Assembly: GCA_947624665.1 (NCBI GenBank)
Contig: CANQLK010000049.1
Location: 1-11,258, forward strand
Reading direction: 5' to 3'
DNA length: 11,258 nucleotides
Source of the DNA: Candidatus Gastranaerophilales bacterium
GTDB lineage: Bacteria > Cyanobacteriota > Vampirovibrionia > Gastranaerophilales > Gastranaerophilaceae
Position numbers and translations under genes: made by a program. Shown here piece by piece: positions 1 through 6,414 of the stretch. The notes under the pieces are model-generated. The model worked only from the letters and a program-made list of their open reading frames with translations, was not told the DNA's origin and searched no databases. The number at the start of each line of letters is the position of its first letter. Position 1 is the first letter of the stretch.

Positions 1-655
1 CGCACCTCCGGGGTATGTCGGATATGATGAAGGCGGTCAATTAACCGAACATGTCAGAAGAAAACCATACTCTGTTGTACTTTTTGATGAAATTGAAAAA
101 GCACACCCCGATGTGTTCAACATTATGCTTCAAATCTTTGATGACGGCAGATTGACCGACTCTAAAGGCAGAACCGTTGACTTTAAAAATACTTTAATTA
201 TATTAACAAGTAATATAGGCAGTGATATTATTCTTAAAAATACTTTAGAGTCCATGCTGTCCGAAAAACAGCAGGAGCAAACAAAAGAAGAAGTTATGAA
301 CCTGATGAGAGAAAACTTTAAACCTGAATTCCTTAACAGAATTGATGAAATAGTATTCTTTAAAGCATTAACCATGCCTCAGCTTGCTAAAATTGTTGAT
401 ATTCAAGTAAGCCATCTGCATAAACTTCTCGCTGAACAAGATATTACTCTTCAAATAACCGATGAAGCCAAAGAATTTCTGGCATGCAAAGGTTACAATC
501 CATTGTATGGCGCAAGACCGCTTAAAAGAACCATAAGACAGTTAATTGAAAATCCTCTGTCTAAAAAAATCCTGACAAGAGATATTAAACCTCATTCCGT
601 TGTTAATATTATTGTTAAGAACGATGAACTGTCTTTCGAATCGGCTTCTGTTTAA
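1..655 (+). CDS. clpB: ATP-dependent disaggregase ClpB, C-terminal part (5' end outside window)
   Basis: ClpB is a hexameric cytosolic AAA+ chaperone that, with DnaK, pulls polypeptides out of aggregates. The reading frame is open from base 2 and shows the last 217 residues, most of the second AAA+ domain. Visible in order are the substrate-gripping pore loop GYVGYDEGG near the start, Walker B VVLFDEIEKAH, the stretch DDGRLTDSKGRTVDF, sensor 1 (TSN), the arginine finger in FLNRIDE, and sensor 2 in YGARPLKR followed by IENPLS. The Walker A motif and the first AAA+ domain lie upstream of the window. I prefer ClpB over ClpC because the segment after TSNIGS is short and has no V/I/L-G-F tripeptide for ClpP docking, and because the C-terminus (IVDIQ, LLAEQDITL, YGARPLKR) reads like ClpB. 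A terminator begins about 25 bases after the stop. The ClpB/ClpC choice is good but not absolute, since the diagnostic middle region is missing. Confidence 0.9.
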   Translation, partial: APPGYVGYDEGGQLTEHVRRKPYSVVLFDEIEKAHPDVFNIMLQIFDDGRLTDSKGRTVDFKNTLIILTSNIGSDIILKNTLESMLSEKQQEQTKEEVMNLMRENFKPEFLNRIDEIVFFKALTMPQLAKIVDIQVSHLHKLLAEQDITLQITDEAKEFLACKGYNPLYGARPLKRTIRQLIENPLSKKILTRDIKPHSVVNIIVKNDELSFESASV

Positions 656-674
656 TTAAATTACACACATTACT

Positions 675-711
675 AAAAATCCGAAGATTTTATATCTTCG
701 GACTTTTTTTA
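675..711 (+). terminator. Intrinsic terminator after clpB, possibly bidirectional
   Basis: A perfect 9-bp stem (TCCGAAGAT at 680-688, ATCTTCGGA at 694-702) closes a 5-base loop and is followed by C and seven Ts (704-710). On the minus strand the same stem is followed by five Ts (675-679), so it may also end the converging gene that stops at 722. Confidence 0.9.
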
Positions 712-721
712 TTCATTTTCT

Positions 722-1024
722 TTATAAATTTTCTTGAGTTTCTGTTTCCGATGGTTCTTCCTTTTTTTCAAAATTGAGCTTGTTCCAAAAGTTCTTAATT
801 TTAGTGCCGATGGCATCTAAATTTAATTCAAAATCTACATCATCAAAATTTTCTTCTTTTTTATTGGTAGAAAGTTCTAAAATATCTTGTTCGTCTTTTT
901 TTTCTTTTTTATCTTTTTTTTCCTGCTGAAAATAGCCGAGGTTGCCACCTCCGCCGTTATTCATCATATTTTGTGCTTTTTGTATAGCAGGAATGTTATC
1001 AGGCCCATTTATTCCGAAAGACAT
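722..1024 (-). CDS. Small charged protein of unknown function (100 aa)
   Basis: I do not recognise this protein. It has 100 residues, no signal peptide and no hydrophobic segment, so it is probably cytosolic. Residues 1-33 are polar and include MNNGGGGN. Residues 35-46 are very Lys/Glu-rich (QEKKDKKEKKDE), the middle is acidic (ENFDDVDFELNLD), and a short possible amphipathic helix (IGTKIKNFWNKLNF) precedes a Glu/Thr-rich tail. The start is supported by an AGGAAG sequence at 1034-1039, nine bases upstream. It is transcribed divergently from the gene at 1134 and runs toward clpB, with the clpB terminator just past its stop. The Lys-rich stretch is encoded by three long A-runs (T-runs on the plus strand at 896-903, 905-910 and 914-921), which could promote slippage. 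That the ORF is a real gene is supported by its ribosome binding site and its tidy fit between promoter region and terminator, not by homology. Confidence 0.65.
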   Translation of the reverse strand: MSFGINGPDNIPAIQKAQNMMNNGGGGNLGYFQQEKKDKKEKKDEQDILELSTNKKEENFDDVDFELNLDAIGTKIKNFWNKLNFEKKEEPSETETQENL

Positions 1025-1055
1025 TCTTACCTTCTTCCTGATATAAGTAACCCTT

Positions 1056-1111
1056 ATTATAATTATATACTACTTTTGTAGAATTTTAAATCATTTATTT
1101 GTTGTATTCAA
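1056..1111 (-). promoter_or_regulatory. Candidate promoters for the 100-aa gene
   Basis: On the minus strand two overlapping sigma70-type candidates precede the gene. One is TTGAAT (1106-1111), a 17-base spacer and TAAAAT (1083-1088). The other is TTTAAA (1085-1090), a 17-base spacer and TATAAT (1062-1067), with a second TATAAT at 1056-1061. In such AT-rich sequence these matches are only suggestive. Confidence 0.35.
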
Positions 1112-1116
1112 AAAAA

Positions 1117-1125
1117 TGTGATAAT
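1117..1125 (+). promoter_or_regulatory. Candidate extended -10 promoter for the 334-aa gene
   Basis: TGTGATAAT at 1117-1125 resembles an extended -10 element (TGn plus GATAAT). No good -35 is visible; TTGTTG at 1099-1104 is only 15 bases upstream. Initiation about seven bases downstream would fall near 1132, almost on the ATG at 1134, which matches the absence of any Shine-Dalgarno sequence there. Confidence 0.35.
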
Positions 1126-1133
1126 TTATAGTT

Positions 1134-2138
1134 ATGTCAAATATTAATTGGAATCAATTTTTAAACAATAATTATAATAATTTTCAAAATGCAAATAACG
1201 TTCAAAATGCGGGAAATGCAGCGTTAAATCAAAATGGTGCAAATCTTGTTCAGCAGCAAAAAACTCCGCTGGAAGTATTACTTCCGAATTATATAGCTCA
1301 GCTTGCAAATACTTCAAATGAACTTGCCGAATTAAATCGGCAGCAAACAATTGAAATGCTTAAAGAACTTTTAAAAATGCCTAAAAATTTTGATAAATTA
1401 TTGGAACAATTAACAACAATGCAAGTGAACGGCGAACAGCAAATTACAAAGACGGCTCTGTTATTATTGGCTTCACGTATTAACCTTTCTCAGCTTGCCG
1501 ATTTGCTAAAAGGAAGTTCAAAGGAAGCTATGACTAATTTATATCGTATGCTTGCACAATTTAATCAAATGGGCATGAGTATTAAAGATGAACAATTAAG
1601 CCAAATTTCCAAACTAATATCATTTGTATCGGCTTCATCTTCTTCCGATGTTCAAAGTCTGCGTTCAACAATGTTAATGTATCTGCCATGGCTTCCTTTA
1701 ACCGACCCTAATGCTTTTAAATTGGAAATCTCTTCTAAAGGCTCTGATGAAAACATTACACTTGAGGACAGCGTTACCGTCCTTATATCTACCGAAAATT
1801 TCGGCAATCTTAAAGCTTTTATTTATAAAACGGGTGATGACTCTATTAATATTGAACTTGCTTCCTCTAAAACTTTTCCTCAAAAACTTTTTGTTGATTT
1901 GATGAAAGAAGAAGCCAAAAAACATAGTATCAATATTAATTATATACTTTCCGTTAACGAAATATTTAATAAAGAAAAAAATCAAAAATCTGAAACTCAG
2001 GTATATATGAACACAAGCCCGGGGGTTAATCCGTTTCTGTTATTAATATCAAATAATGTTATCAGAATTATTCATGAAACAGACTCTAAAGAAAATTTAA
2101 AAATACAAAGAAAAGAGAGAACGGATGGCAAAAATTAA
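1134..2138 (+). CDS. Asn/Gln-rich N-terminus protein of unknown function; possible FliK C-terminal-like domain
   Basis: I do not recognise this 334-residue protein with certainty. Residues 1 to about 42 are a low-complexity Asn/Gln-rich tail, probably disordered. Residues 45-175 look largely helical with many Leu, Gln and Ala. An unusual Leu-Pro-Trp-Leu-Pro-Leu stretch sits at 184-189. Residues from about 212 to 275 contain a strand-like pattern, VTVLISTENFGNLKAFIY, followed by a polar helix (LFVDLMKEEAKKHSINI), which recalls the C-terminal domain of flagellar hook-length control protein FliK. That is a weak inference from pattern alone. There is no signal peptide or membrane segment. No Shine-Dalgarno sequence precedes the ATG, and the candidate -10 lies so close that the mRNA may be almost leaderless. 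The 3' end overlaps radA by 14 bases, so the two genes are very probably cotranscribed and translationally coupled. No flagellar gene is visible in the window. Confidence 0.75.
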   Translation: MSNINWNQFLNNNYNNFQNANNVQNAGNAALNQNGANLVQQQKTPLEVLLPNYIAQLANTSNELAELNRQQTIEMLKELLKMPKNFDKLLEQLTTMQVNGEQQITKTALLLLASRINLSQLADLLKGSSKEAMTNLYRMLAQFNQMGMSIKDEQLSQISKLISFVSASSSSDVQSLRSTMLMYLPWLPLTDPNAFKLEISSKGSDENITLEDSVTVLISTENFGNLKAFIYKTGDDSINIELASSKTFPQKLFVDLMKEEAKKHSININYILSVNEIFNKEKNQKSETQVYMNTSPGVNPFLLLISNNVIRIIHETDSKENLKIQRKERTDGKN

Positions 2139-3489
2139 AACAAAATGGGTATGCCAAAATTGCGGATACGAAACGCCAAAATATATTGGTAAATGTCCCG
2201 ATTGCGGAAGCTGGGGAACCTTAATCGAAGAAACCGATATAAAACCATCACTTCCGCAATCGGTTGTCATTGATGAAAGTGGTGTTTGCCTTATTAACGA
2301 AATTGAAATAACCGAAAGTATCAGAATTCCTTCCGGGTTTGAAGAATTTGACAGAGTTTTGGGCGGAGGCTTGGTTCAAGGTTCTTTAATTCTCTTAGCC
2401 GGTGACCCCGGGATTGGTAAATCCACTTTAATTCTGCAAACCGCAGGAAATATTTGTTCTAACAACAAAAAGCTTTTATATGTTTGTGCCGAAGAATCGG
2501 GCTCGCAGGTTAAACTCCGTGCTAAAAGGCTTAATGTTAATTCGGATAATCTTTATGTCTATTCCCAAACTAACCTTGAAGCCGTTATTAATCAAACTGA
2601 AACTTTAAAACCCGATATCCTTGTTATTGACTCGGTTCAATCCATGTATACCTCTAATATCACAAGCTCCTCGGGCAGCGTTTCTCAAATTCGTGAATGT
2701 ACTAATATGCTTATGAGTATAGCTAAAAATAAAAATATTACGGTTATTATTATCGGGCATGTTACAAAAGACGGTAATATTGCAGGCCCTAAAGTGCTTG
2801 AACACATGGTAGATACCGTTATTTATTTTGAAGGCGACAGGTATAAATCCCAAAGATTACTACGTTCCATAAAAAACAGGTTCGGTTCCACAAATGAAAT
2901 AGGTGTGTTTAATATGGAAGAATCGGGATTGGTCGAAGTTACTAACCCGAGTGAACTTTTTATGAAAGAACGAACTGAAAATGCAACTCCGGGGAGTGTT
3001 ATTATCGCAACAAATGAGGGTACAAGAGCATTATTAGTCGAAGTCCAGGCACTTGTCGGCGCTACTTCATATCCTTCTCCAAGACGTGTTGCTACGGGTA
3101 TTGAATTTAACAGACTCTTGCAGATTATTGCCGTTCTTGAAAAACGTATAGGCATAAATTTATCTAAACATGATGTTTATGTAAATGTTATCGGCGGTAT
3201 TGAAATTGATGAACCTGCTGCTGATTTGGGTATAGCTCTTGCTATTGCTACTTGTTACAGAGATGTTGTTGTTGACGGTGATTGTGTTATTATCGGTGAA
3301 GTCAGCTTGTCTGGTGAAATAAGAAATGTTAACAATCTTGAAAAACGTATTTATGAAGCTCAAAAATTAGGCTTTAAAAAGGCTATTGTTCCTAAGTTCA
3401 ATAAAAAACAAAATGATAAATTTGATATTGAGATTATTCAAGTTCCAAGATTAACGGATGCAATAATAAAATGTGTTTCTAAAAAATAA
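2125..3489 (+). CDS. radA: DNA repair protein RadA
   Basis: RadA is a RecA-like ATPase that promotes branch migration during homologous recombination and repair. The 454 residues match the usual family length. Domains in order: an N-terminal zinc finger with Cys10, Cys13, Cys24 and Cys27; the RecA-like core with Walker A GDPGIGKST at 93-101 and Walker B ending at Asp169 (ILVIDSVQS); the RadA signature KNRFGS at 250-255; and a C-terminal Lon-protease-like domain from roughly residue 350, with the stretch GGIEIDEPAADLGIALAIA. The ATG at 2125 is chosen because the zinc finger follows directly, and a purine-rich GAGAGAA lies just upstream. The start sits inside the end of the previous gene (14-base overlap), which suggests coupling. 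No U-tract terminator follows; instead a repeated element begins two bases after the stop and fills the gap to the converging mutS2. Confidence 0.97.
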   Translation: MAKIKTKWVCQNCGYETPKYIGKCPDCGSWGTLIEETDIKPSLPQSVVIDESGVCLINEIEITESIRIPSGFEEFDRVLGGGLVQGSLILLAGDPGIGKSTLILQTAGNICSNNKKLLYVCAEESGSQVKLRAKRLNVNSDNLYVYSQTNLEAVINQTETLKPDILVIDSVQSMYTSNITSSSGSVSQIRECTNMLMSIAKNKNITVIIIGHVTKDGNIAGPKVLEHMVDTVIYFEGDRYKSQRLLRSIKNRFGSTNEIGVFNMEESGLVEVTNPSELFMKERTENATPGSVIIATNEGTRALLVEVQALVGATSYPSPRRVATGIEFNRLLQIIAVLEKRIGINLSKHDVYVNVIGGIEIDEPAADLGIALAIATCYRDVVVDGDCVIIGEVSLSGEIRNVNNLEKRIYEAQKLGFKKAIVPKFNKKQNDKFDIEIIQVPRLTDAIIKCVSKK

Positions 3490-3491
3490 TA

Positions 3492-3570
3492 TCCGAGTAA
3501 AAATTTGCGAGTGGTTTATTGAAAAGGTTACAAAACGAGCAAGCGTATTGTTGCTACACCGGATTAAATA
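3492..3570. repeat. Interspersed element, copy 1 (radA/mutS2 gap)
   Basis: This 79-bp segment shares its two ends with 8173-8249. The first ten bases (TCCGAGTAAA) are identical, and the 32 bases at 3538-3569 match 8218-8249 at 29 positions. The middle differs. Near its end GCAA (3539-3542) and TTGC (3551-3554) flank exactly eight bases and can pair. The outer ends ATCCG (3491-3495) and CGGAT (3560-3564) are inverted. It lies two bases after the radA stop and five bases after the mutS2 stop on the other strand. Confidence 0.7.
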
Positions 3571-3575
3571 AGAAA

Positions 3576-5945
3576 TCAGTTTAAATCAACAACACTCACT
3601 CCGTCGCCGCCTTCGGCATTTTCACCCGCTCTGTATTTCGCTACATAAGGTGAACTTGCAAGATAATCTCTTATAACCTGCTTTAATGCTCCCGTTCCAT
3701 GCCCGTGTATTATGTAAACAGGGGTTAAATTATATAAACTTGCTTTATCCAAATAAGCTTCAATTTCATCAAGAGCTTCTTCGCACCTGTAACCTCTTAA
3801 ATCCAAAGTTTGTGATAAAGAACGCTTTTCAATGGCAAAATTTTGTTTATAAGTTCCTTTTGCTTTTTGTTCACGCTTTATCAGGGATTTATTTAAAACG
3901 GCAAGTTTATCGGATTTAATTTTTGTTTTCATCAATCCTATTTGTATTTGAACGTTTTTATTTTTATCCGGGAGTTCAAGAATGGTTACCTCCTGATTTA
4001 AGTCTATAATCATGACCTTATCGCCGATTTTTATATTGTTCCAATCAATGGGAGTATATTTTTCGGCAATTTCATTTTCGTCTTTATTAAACCCTTTTCT
4101 CATGGCGGTTTCTATTCCTGCAAGCCTGTTAAAGCTTCTTCTTGCTATTTTTTCGGATTTTTCCTCCCGCATTTGCTTTAAGATATCTTTTATTTCATCT
4201 CTTGCTTCTTCTATGGACGTTTCATATTTTTTCTTGTATAGATTTATATTTTTCTTTTTCTCTTTTTTTATTTCGTTAAGCTTGTCATTTAGGCTTTGCT
4301 CAAGCCTTTGGATGTTTTCTTTTTTTTCTTCGATAATTTTCTTTGAATCGGATAAATCCTGTTGAGTTTTTTGAAGTTCTTCAAGGATTTTAGCGGTATT
4401 ATCCTTTTGATTAAAATATGTATCACGGGCATTATCAATAATTTGATTGTTTAGTCCCAGATTTTTGCAGATGGAAATTGCATTACTGGCTCCGGGGATA
4501 CCTATTAAAAGCTTGTAAGTAGGCTTTAATGTATTAATGTTAAACTCAACCGAAGCATTAATAAAACCGTTAGTCATATATGCAAGCGACTTTAATTCCC
4601 CGTAATGTGTTGTAGCTATTATAAAAGAACCTGCTTTTTGCAGATACTCGAGAATAGATTGGGCTATTGAAGCACCTTCCTTCGGGTCAGTACCTGATGC
4701 TATTTCATCAAGTAAAATTAATGTTTCTTTATCTGCTTTATTTACAATATTGACTATATTTGTCATGTGTGAAGAAAACGTGGAAAGGTTTTGAACAATG
4801 CTCTGTTCATCCCCTATGTCCGCAAAGATTTTCTTAAACGGATATATTTCCGCTTCATAACAGGGAATGTGCAATCCTGCCTTCGTCATTATGGTGCATA
4901 ATCCTGCCGTCTTTAATACAACAGTCTTTCCGCCCGTATTTGAACCTGTTATTATCATGCAGTTTTTTTCTTCATCAATATAAAAATCATTTTCAACAAT
5001 TTCTTTCTTGGATTTAATTAAAATCGGATTTTTCATGAATTTTAAATTAATGACTTTTTTATCGGAAATTTTTGCTGCTGTTCCGTCATAAGACATGGAA
5101 TATTTCGCCTTTGCAAAGATAAAATCCAATTCTATCAATTGGTCATTGGATTTCTGTATTAAATCAGCGTTTTGCCCTATTTCGGATGACAGCTTTTTTA
5201 AAATCTTTTCAATTTCAATATTAATATTTATTTCGATTTCTCTTAATTTATTATGAAGTCCGACAAGAATTTCAGGCTCAATGAAAAAAGTCTGGCTGCT
5301 CTGTGATATGTCATGAACAATGCCTGAAACTTTATTTTTACATTCCGCTTTGACTTGAAATACGGTTCTGCCATCTCGTTGAGTGTAAACACTATCTTGC
5401 AGATTGGAGGTAAAATCGGAATTCTGTAATAATGAAGAAATACAAGTCTTTATATTCGCATTTGTATCTCTAAAAGCTTGATAAAGACTTTTTAATTCTT
5501 TGGAAGCGCTCTCTTTTACGGTTAATGCAGAAGTAAATGTATCGAATATCCTATCTTCAAGCTCTTTATTGTTATATAATCCGTTTTTTAATTCGGATAA
5601 CTCAAAAAAATCTTTGGATAAATCATCAAGAAAATTTTTCATAAGTCTTGAGGTTCTGAGTGTTCGTGCCGTATCATAAATTTCCTGCTCAGATAATCGT
5701 AGTTGTTTTCTTGCATCATTTAAACTTTTTTCTATATCAAAAATATTATCCAATGGAACATTTAAAGAATTATTAACAATGGATTTCGCTTGAGAAGTTA
5801 ATAAAAGTTCAAATTTGATAGTGCTGACATCTTCATATACCTTAGCGTTAAGGCACTTTGCTTTACCTAAATCACTTAATGCAAATTCGCTTAAATAATT
5901 TAAAACTTTGTTAAACTCAAGAATTTCTAATGTATGTGTATTCAT
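3576..5945 (-). CDS. mutS2: Endonuclease MutS2 (MutS2/Smr ATPase)
   Basis: MutS2 is a MutS-type ATPase with a C-terminal Smr nuclease domain. Family members suppress homologous recombination, and some act on collided ribosomes. I use the ATG at 5943-5945, giving 789 residues, because MNTHTLEILEF aligns with the usual MutS2 N-terminus; a TTG 18 bases upstream (5961-5963) lies in the T-run of the hup terminator. Residues 1 to about 300 form the core and clamp region. The ATPase has Walker A GSNTGGKT at 334-341 (Ser where Pro is usual) and Walker B LILLDE with Asp413-Glu414, followed by ASGTDP. A Lys/Glu-rich coiled coil spans roughly 510-610, then a linker domain, then Smr with LDLRG at 714-718 and HGHGTG at 747-752, both nuclease-associated motifs intact. 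No Shine-Dalgarno sequence precedes the ATG and no promoter is visible between it and the hup terminator. Confidence 0.95.
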   Translation of the reverse strand: MNTHTLEILEFNKVLNYLSEFALSDLGKAKCLNAKVYEDVSTIKFELLLTSQAKSIVNNSLNVPLDNIFDIEKSLNDARKQLRLSEQEIYDTARTLRTSRLMKNFLDDLSKDFFELSELKNGLYNNKELEDRIFDTFTSALTVKESASKELKSLYQAFRDTNANIKTCISSLLQNSDFTSNLQDSVYTQRDGRTVFQVKAECKNKVSGIVHDISQSSQTFFIEPEILVGLHNKLREIEININIEIEKILKKLSSEIGQNADLIQKSNDQLIELDFIFAKAKYSMSYDGTAAKISDKKVINLKFMKNPILIKSKKEIVENDFYIDEEKNCMIITGSNTGGKTVVLKTAGLCTIMTKAGLHIPCYEAEIYPFKKIFADIGDEQSIVQNLSTFSSHMTNIVNIVNKADKETLILLDEIASGTDPKEGASIAQSILEYLQKAGSFIIATTHYGELKSLAYMTNGFINASVEFNINTLKPTYKLLIGIPGASNAISICKNLGLNNQIIDNARDTYFNQKDNTAKILEELQKTQQDLSDSKKIIEEKKENIQRLEQSLNDKLNEIKKEKKKNINLYKKKYETSIEEARDEIKDILKQMREEKSEKIARRSFNRLAGIETAMRKGFNKDENEIAEKYTPIDWNNIKIGDKVMIIDLNQEVTILELPDKNKNVQIQIGLMKTKIKSDKLAVLNKSLIKREQKAKGTYKQNFAIEKRSLSQTLDLRGYRCEEALDEIEAYLDKASLYNLTPVYIIHGHGTGALKQVIRDYLASSPYVAKYRAGENAEGGDGVSVVDLN

Positions 5946-5960
5946 AGTTTTATTAAACAA

Positions 5961-5994
5961 CAAAAAAAAAGACAGATTAGATAACTAATCTGTC
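5961..5994 (-). terminator. Intrinsic terminator after hup
   Basis: Read on the minus strand, a perfect 10-bp stem (GACAGATTAG with CTAATCTGTC, plus-strand 5971-5980 and 5985-5994) with a 4-base loop is followed by nine Ts (5962-5970). It lies about 26 bases after the hup stop, and its T-run ends only 16 bases before the mutS2 ATG. Confidence 0.92.
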
Positions 5995-6020
5995 TCTTTA
6001 CATAACTTAAACAAAGAAAT

Positions 6021-6314
6021 CTATTTTTTAGCGGCAACTTTACCGTCAACGATATCTTTGAACTTTTTACCTGCTGTAAATACGGGAGCAGTTTTAGCTG
6101 CGATTTTAATTTTAGCACCTGTTTGAGGATTGCGTCCTGTTCTTGCAGCTCTTTTTCTTGCTTCAAAAGTACCAAAACCAACTAAAGTAACTTTCTTACC
6201 TTTAGCAACTGTTTTTTCAATTGTAGCCATGAGAGCATTTAAAACTTCAGCAGCATCTTTTTGAGTAACTTTTGCTTTCTTTGAAATTTCTTGAACTAAT
6301 TCTTCTTTATTCAT
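6021..6314 (-). CDS. hup: HU family nucleoid DNA-binding protein
   Basis: HU is a small dimeric protein that bends and wraps DNA in the nucleoid. The 97 residues comprise the complete fold: N-terminal helices (MNKEELVQEISKKAKVTQ), the GFGTFE turn at 46-51, the DNA-gripping arm with RTGRNPQTG at 58-66 including the intercalating Pro63, and the closing PVFTAGKKFKDIV. The tail DGKVAAKK is Lys-rich. The start is fixed by AAGGGG (6323-6328), eight bases upstream. A promoter with perfect -35 and -10 hexamers precedes it and a strong terminator follows, so it appears to be expressed mainly as a single highly transcribed gene, as expected for HU. IHF subunits are close relatives; the overall sequence reads as HU. 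Confidence 0.97.
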   Translation of the reverse strand: MNKEELVQEISKKAKVTQKDAAEVLNALMATIEKTVAKGKKVTLVGFGTFEARKRAARTGRNPQTGAKIKIAAKTAPVFTAGKKFKDIVDGKVAAKK

Positions 6315-6348
6315 GGTGTAAACCCCTTTTCTTAACTACCACGCTTTA

Positions 6349-6376
6349 ATTATAGCTGTTTTCTATAATATGTCAA
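6349..6376 (-). promoter_or_regulatory. Strong sigma70-type promoter of hup
   Basis: On the minus strand a consensus TTGACA (6371-6376), a 16-base spacer and a consensus TATAAT (6349-6354) lie upstream of hup. Initiation near 6342 would give a leader of about 28 bases carrying the AAGGGG ribosome binding site. Both hexamers are perfect, the best promoter in the window. Confidence 0.88.
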
Positions 6377-6414
6377 TAGCTAATTTTCAATACAGTATTA
6401 AATTCTGACTTTTT

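Noticed and set aside
113..655. ClpC as identity of the first gene
   Set aside because: The ClpP-docking tripeptide loop expected after sensor 1 is absent and the C-terminal sequence reads as ClpB.
3492..3570. Integron attC site or CRISPR repeat as identity of the repeated element
   Set aside because: There is no integrase, no GTTRRRY/RYYYAAC core pair, and only two diverged copies 4.7 kb apart rather than an array with spacers.
4012..4365. Plus-strand open frame of 117 codons opposite mutS2, rich in Phe and Ser
   Set aside because: It is the antisense image of the Lys/Glu-rich coiled coil of MutS2, with no ribosome binding site.
5946..5963. TTG start adding six residues to MutS2
   Set aside because: It lies in the T-run of the hup terminator, has no ribosome binding site, and the family N-terminus aligns with the ATG at 5945.
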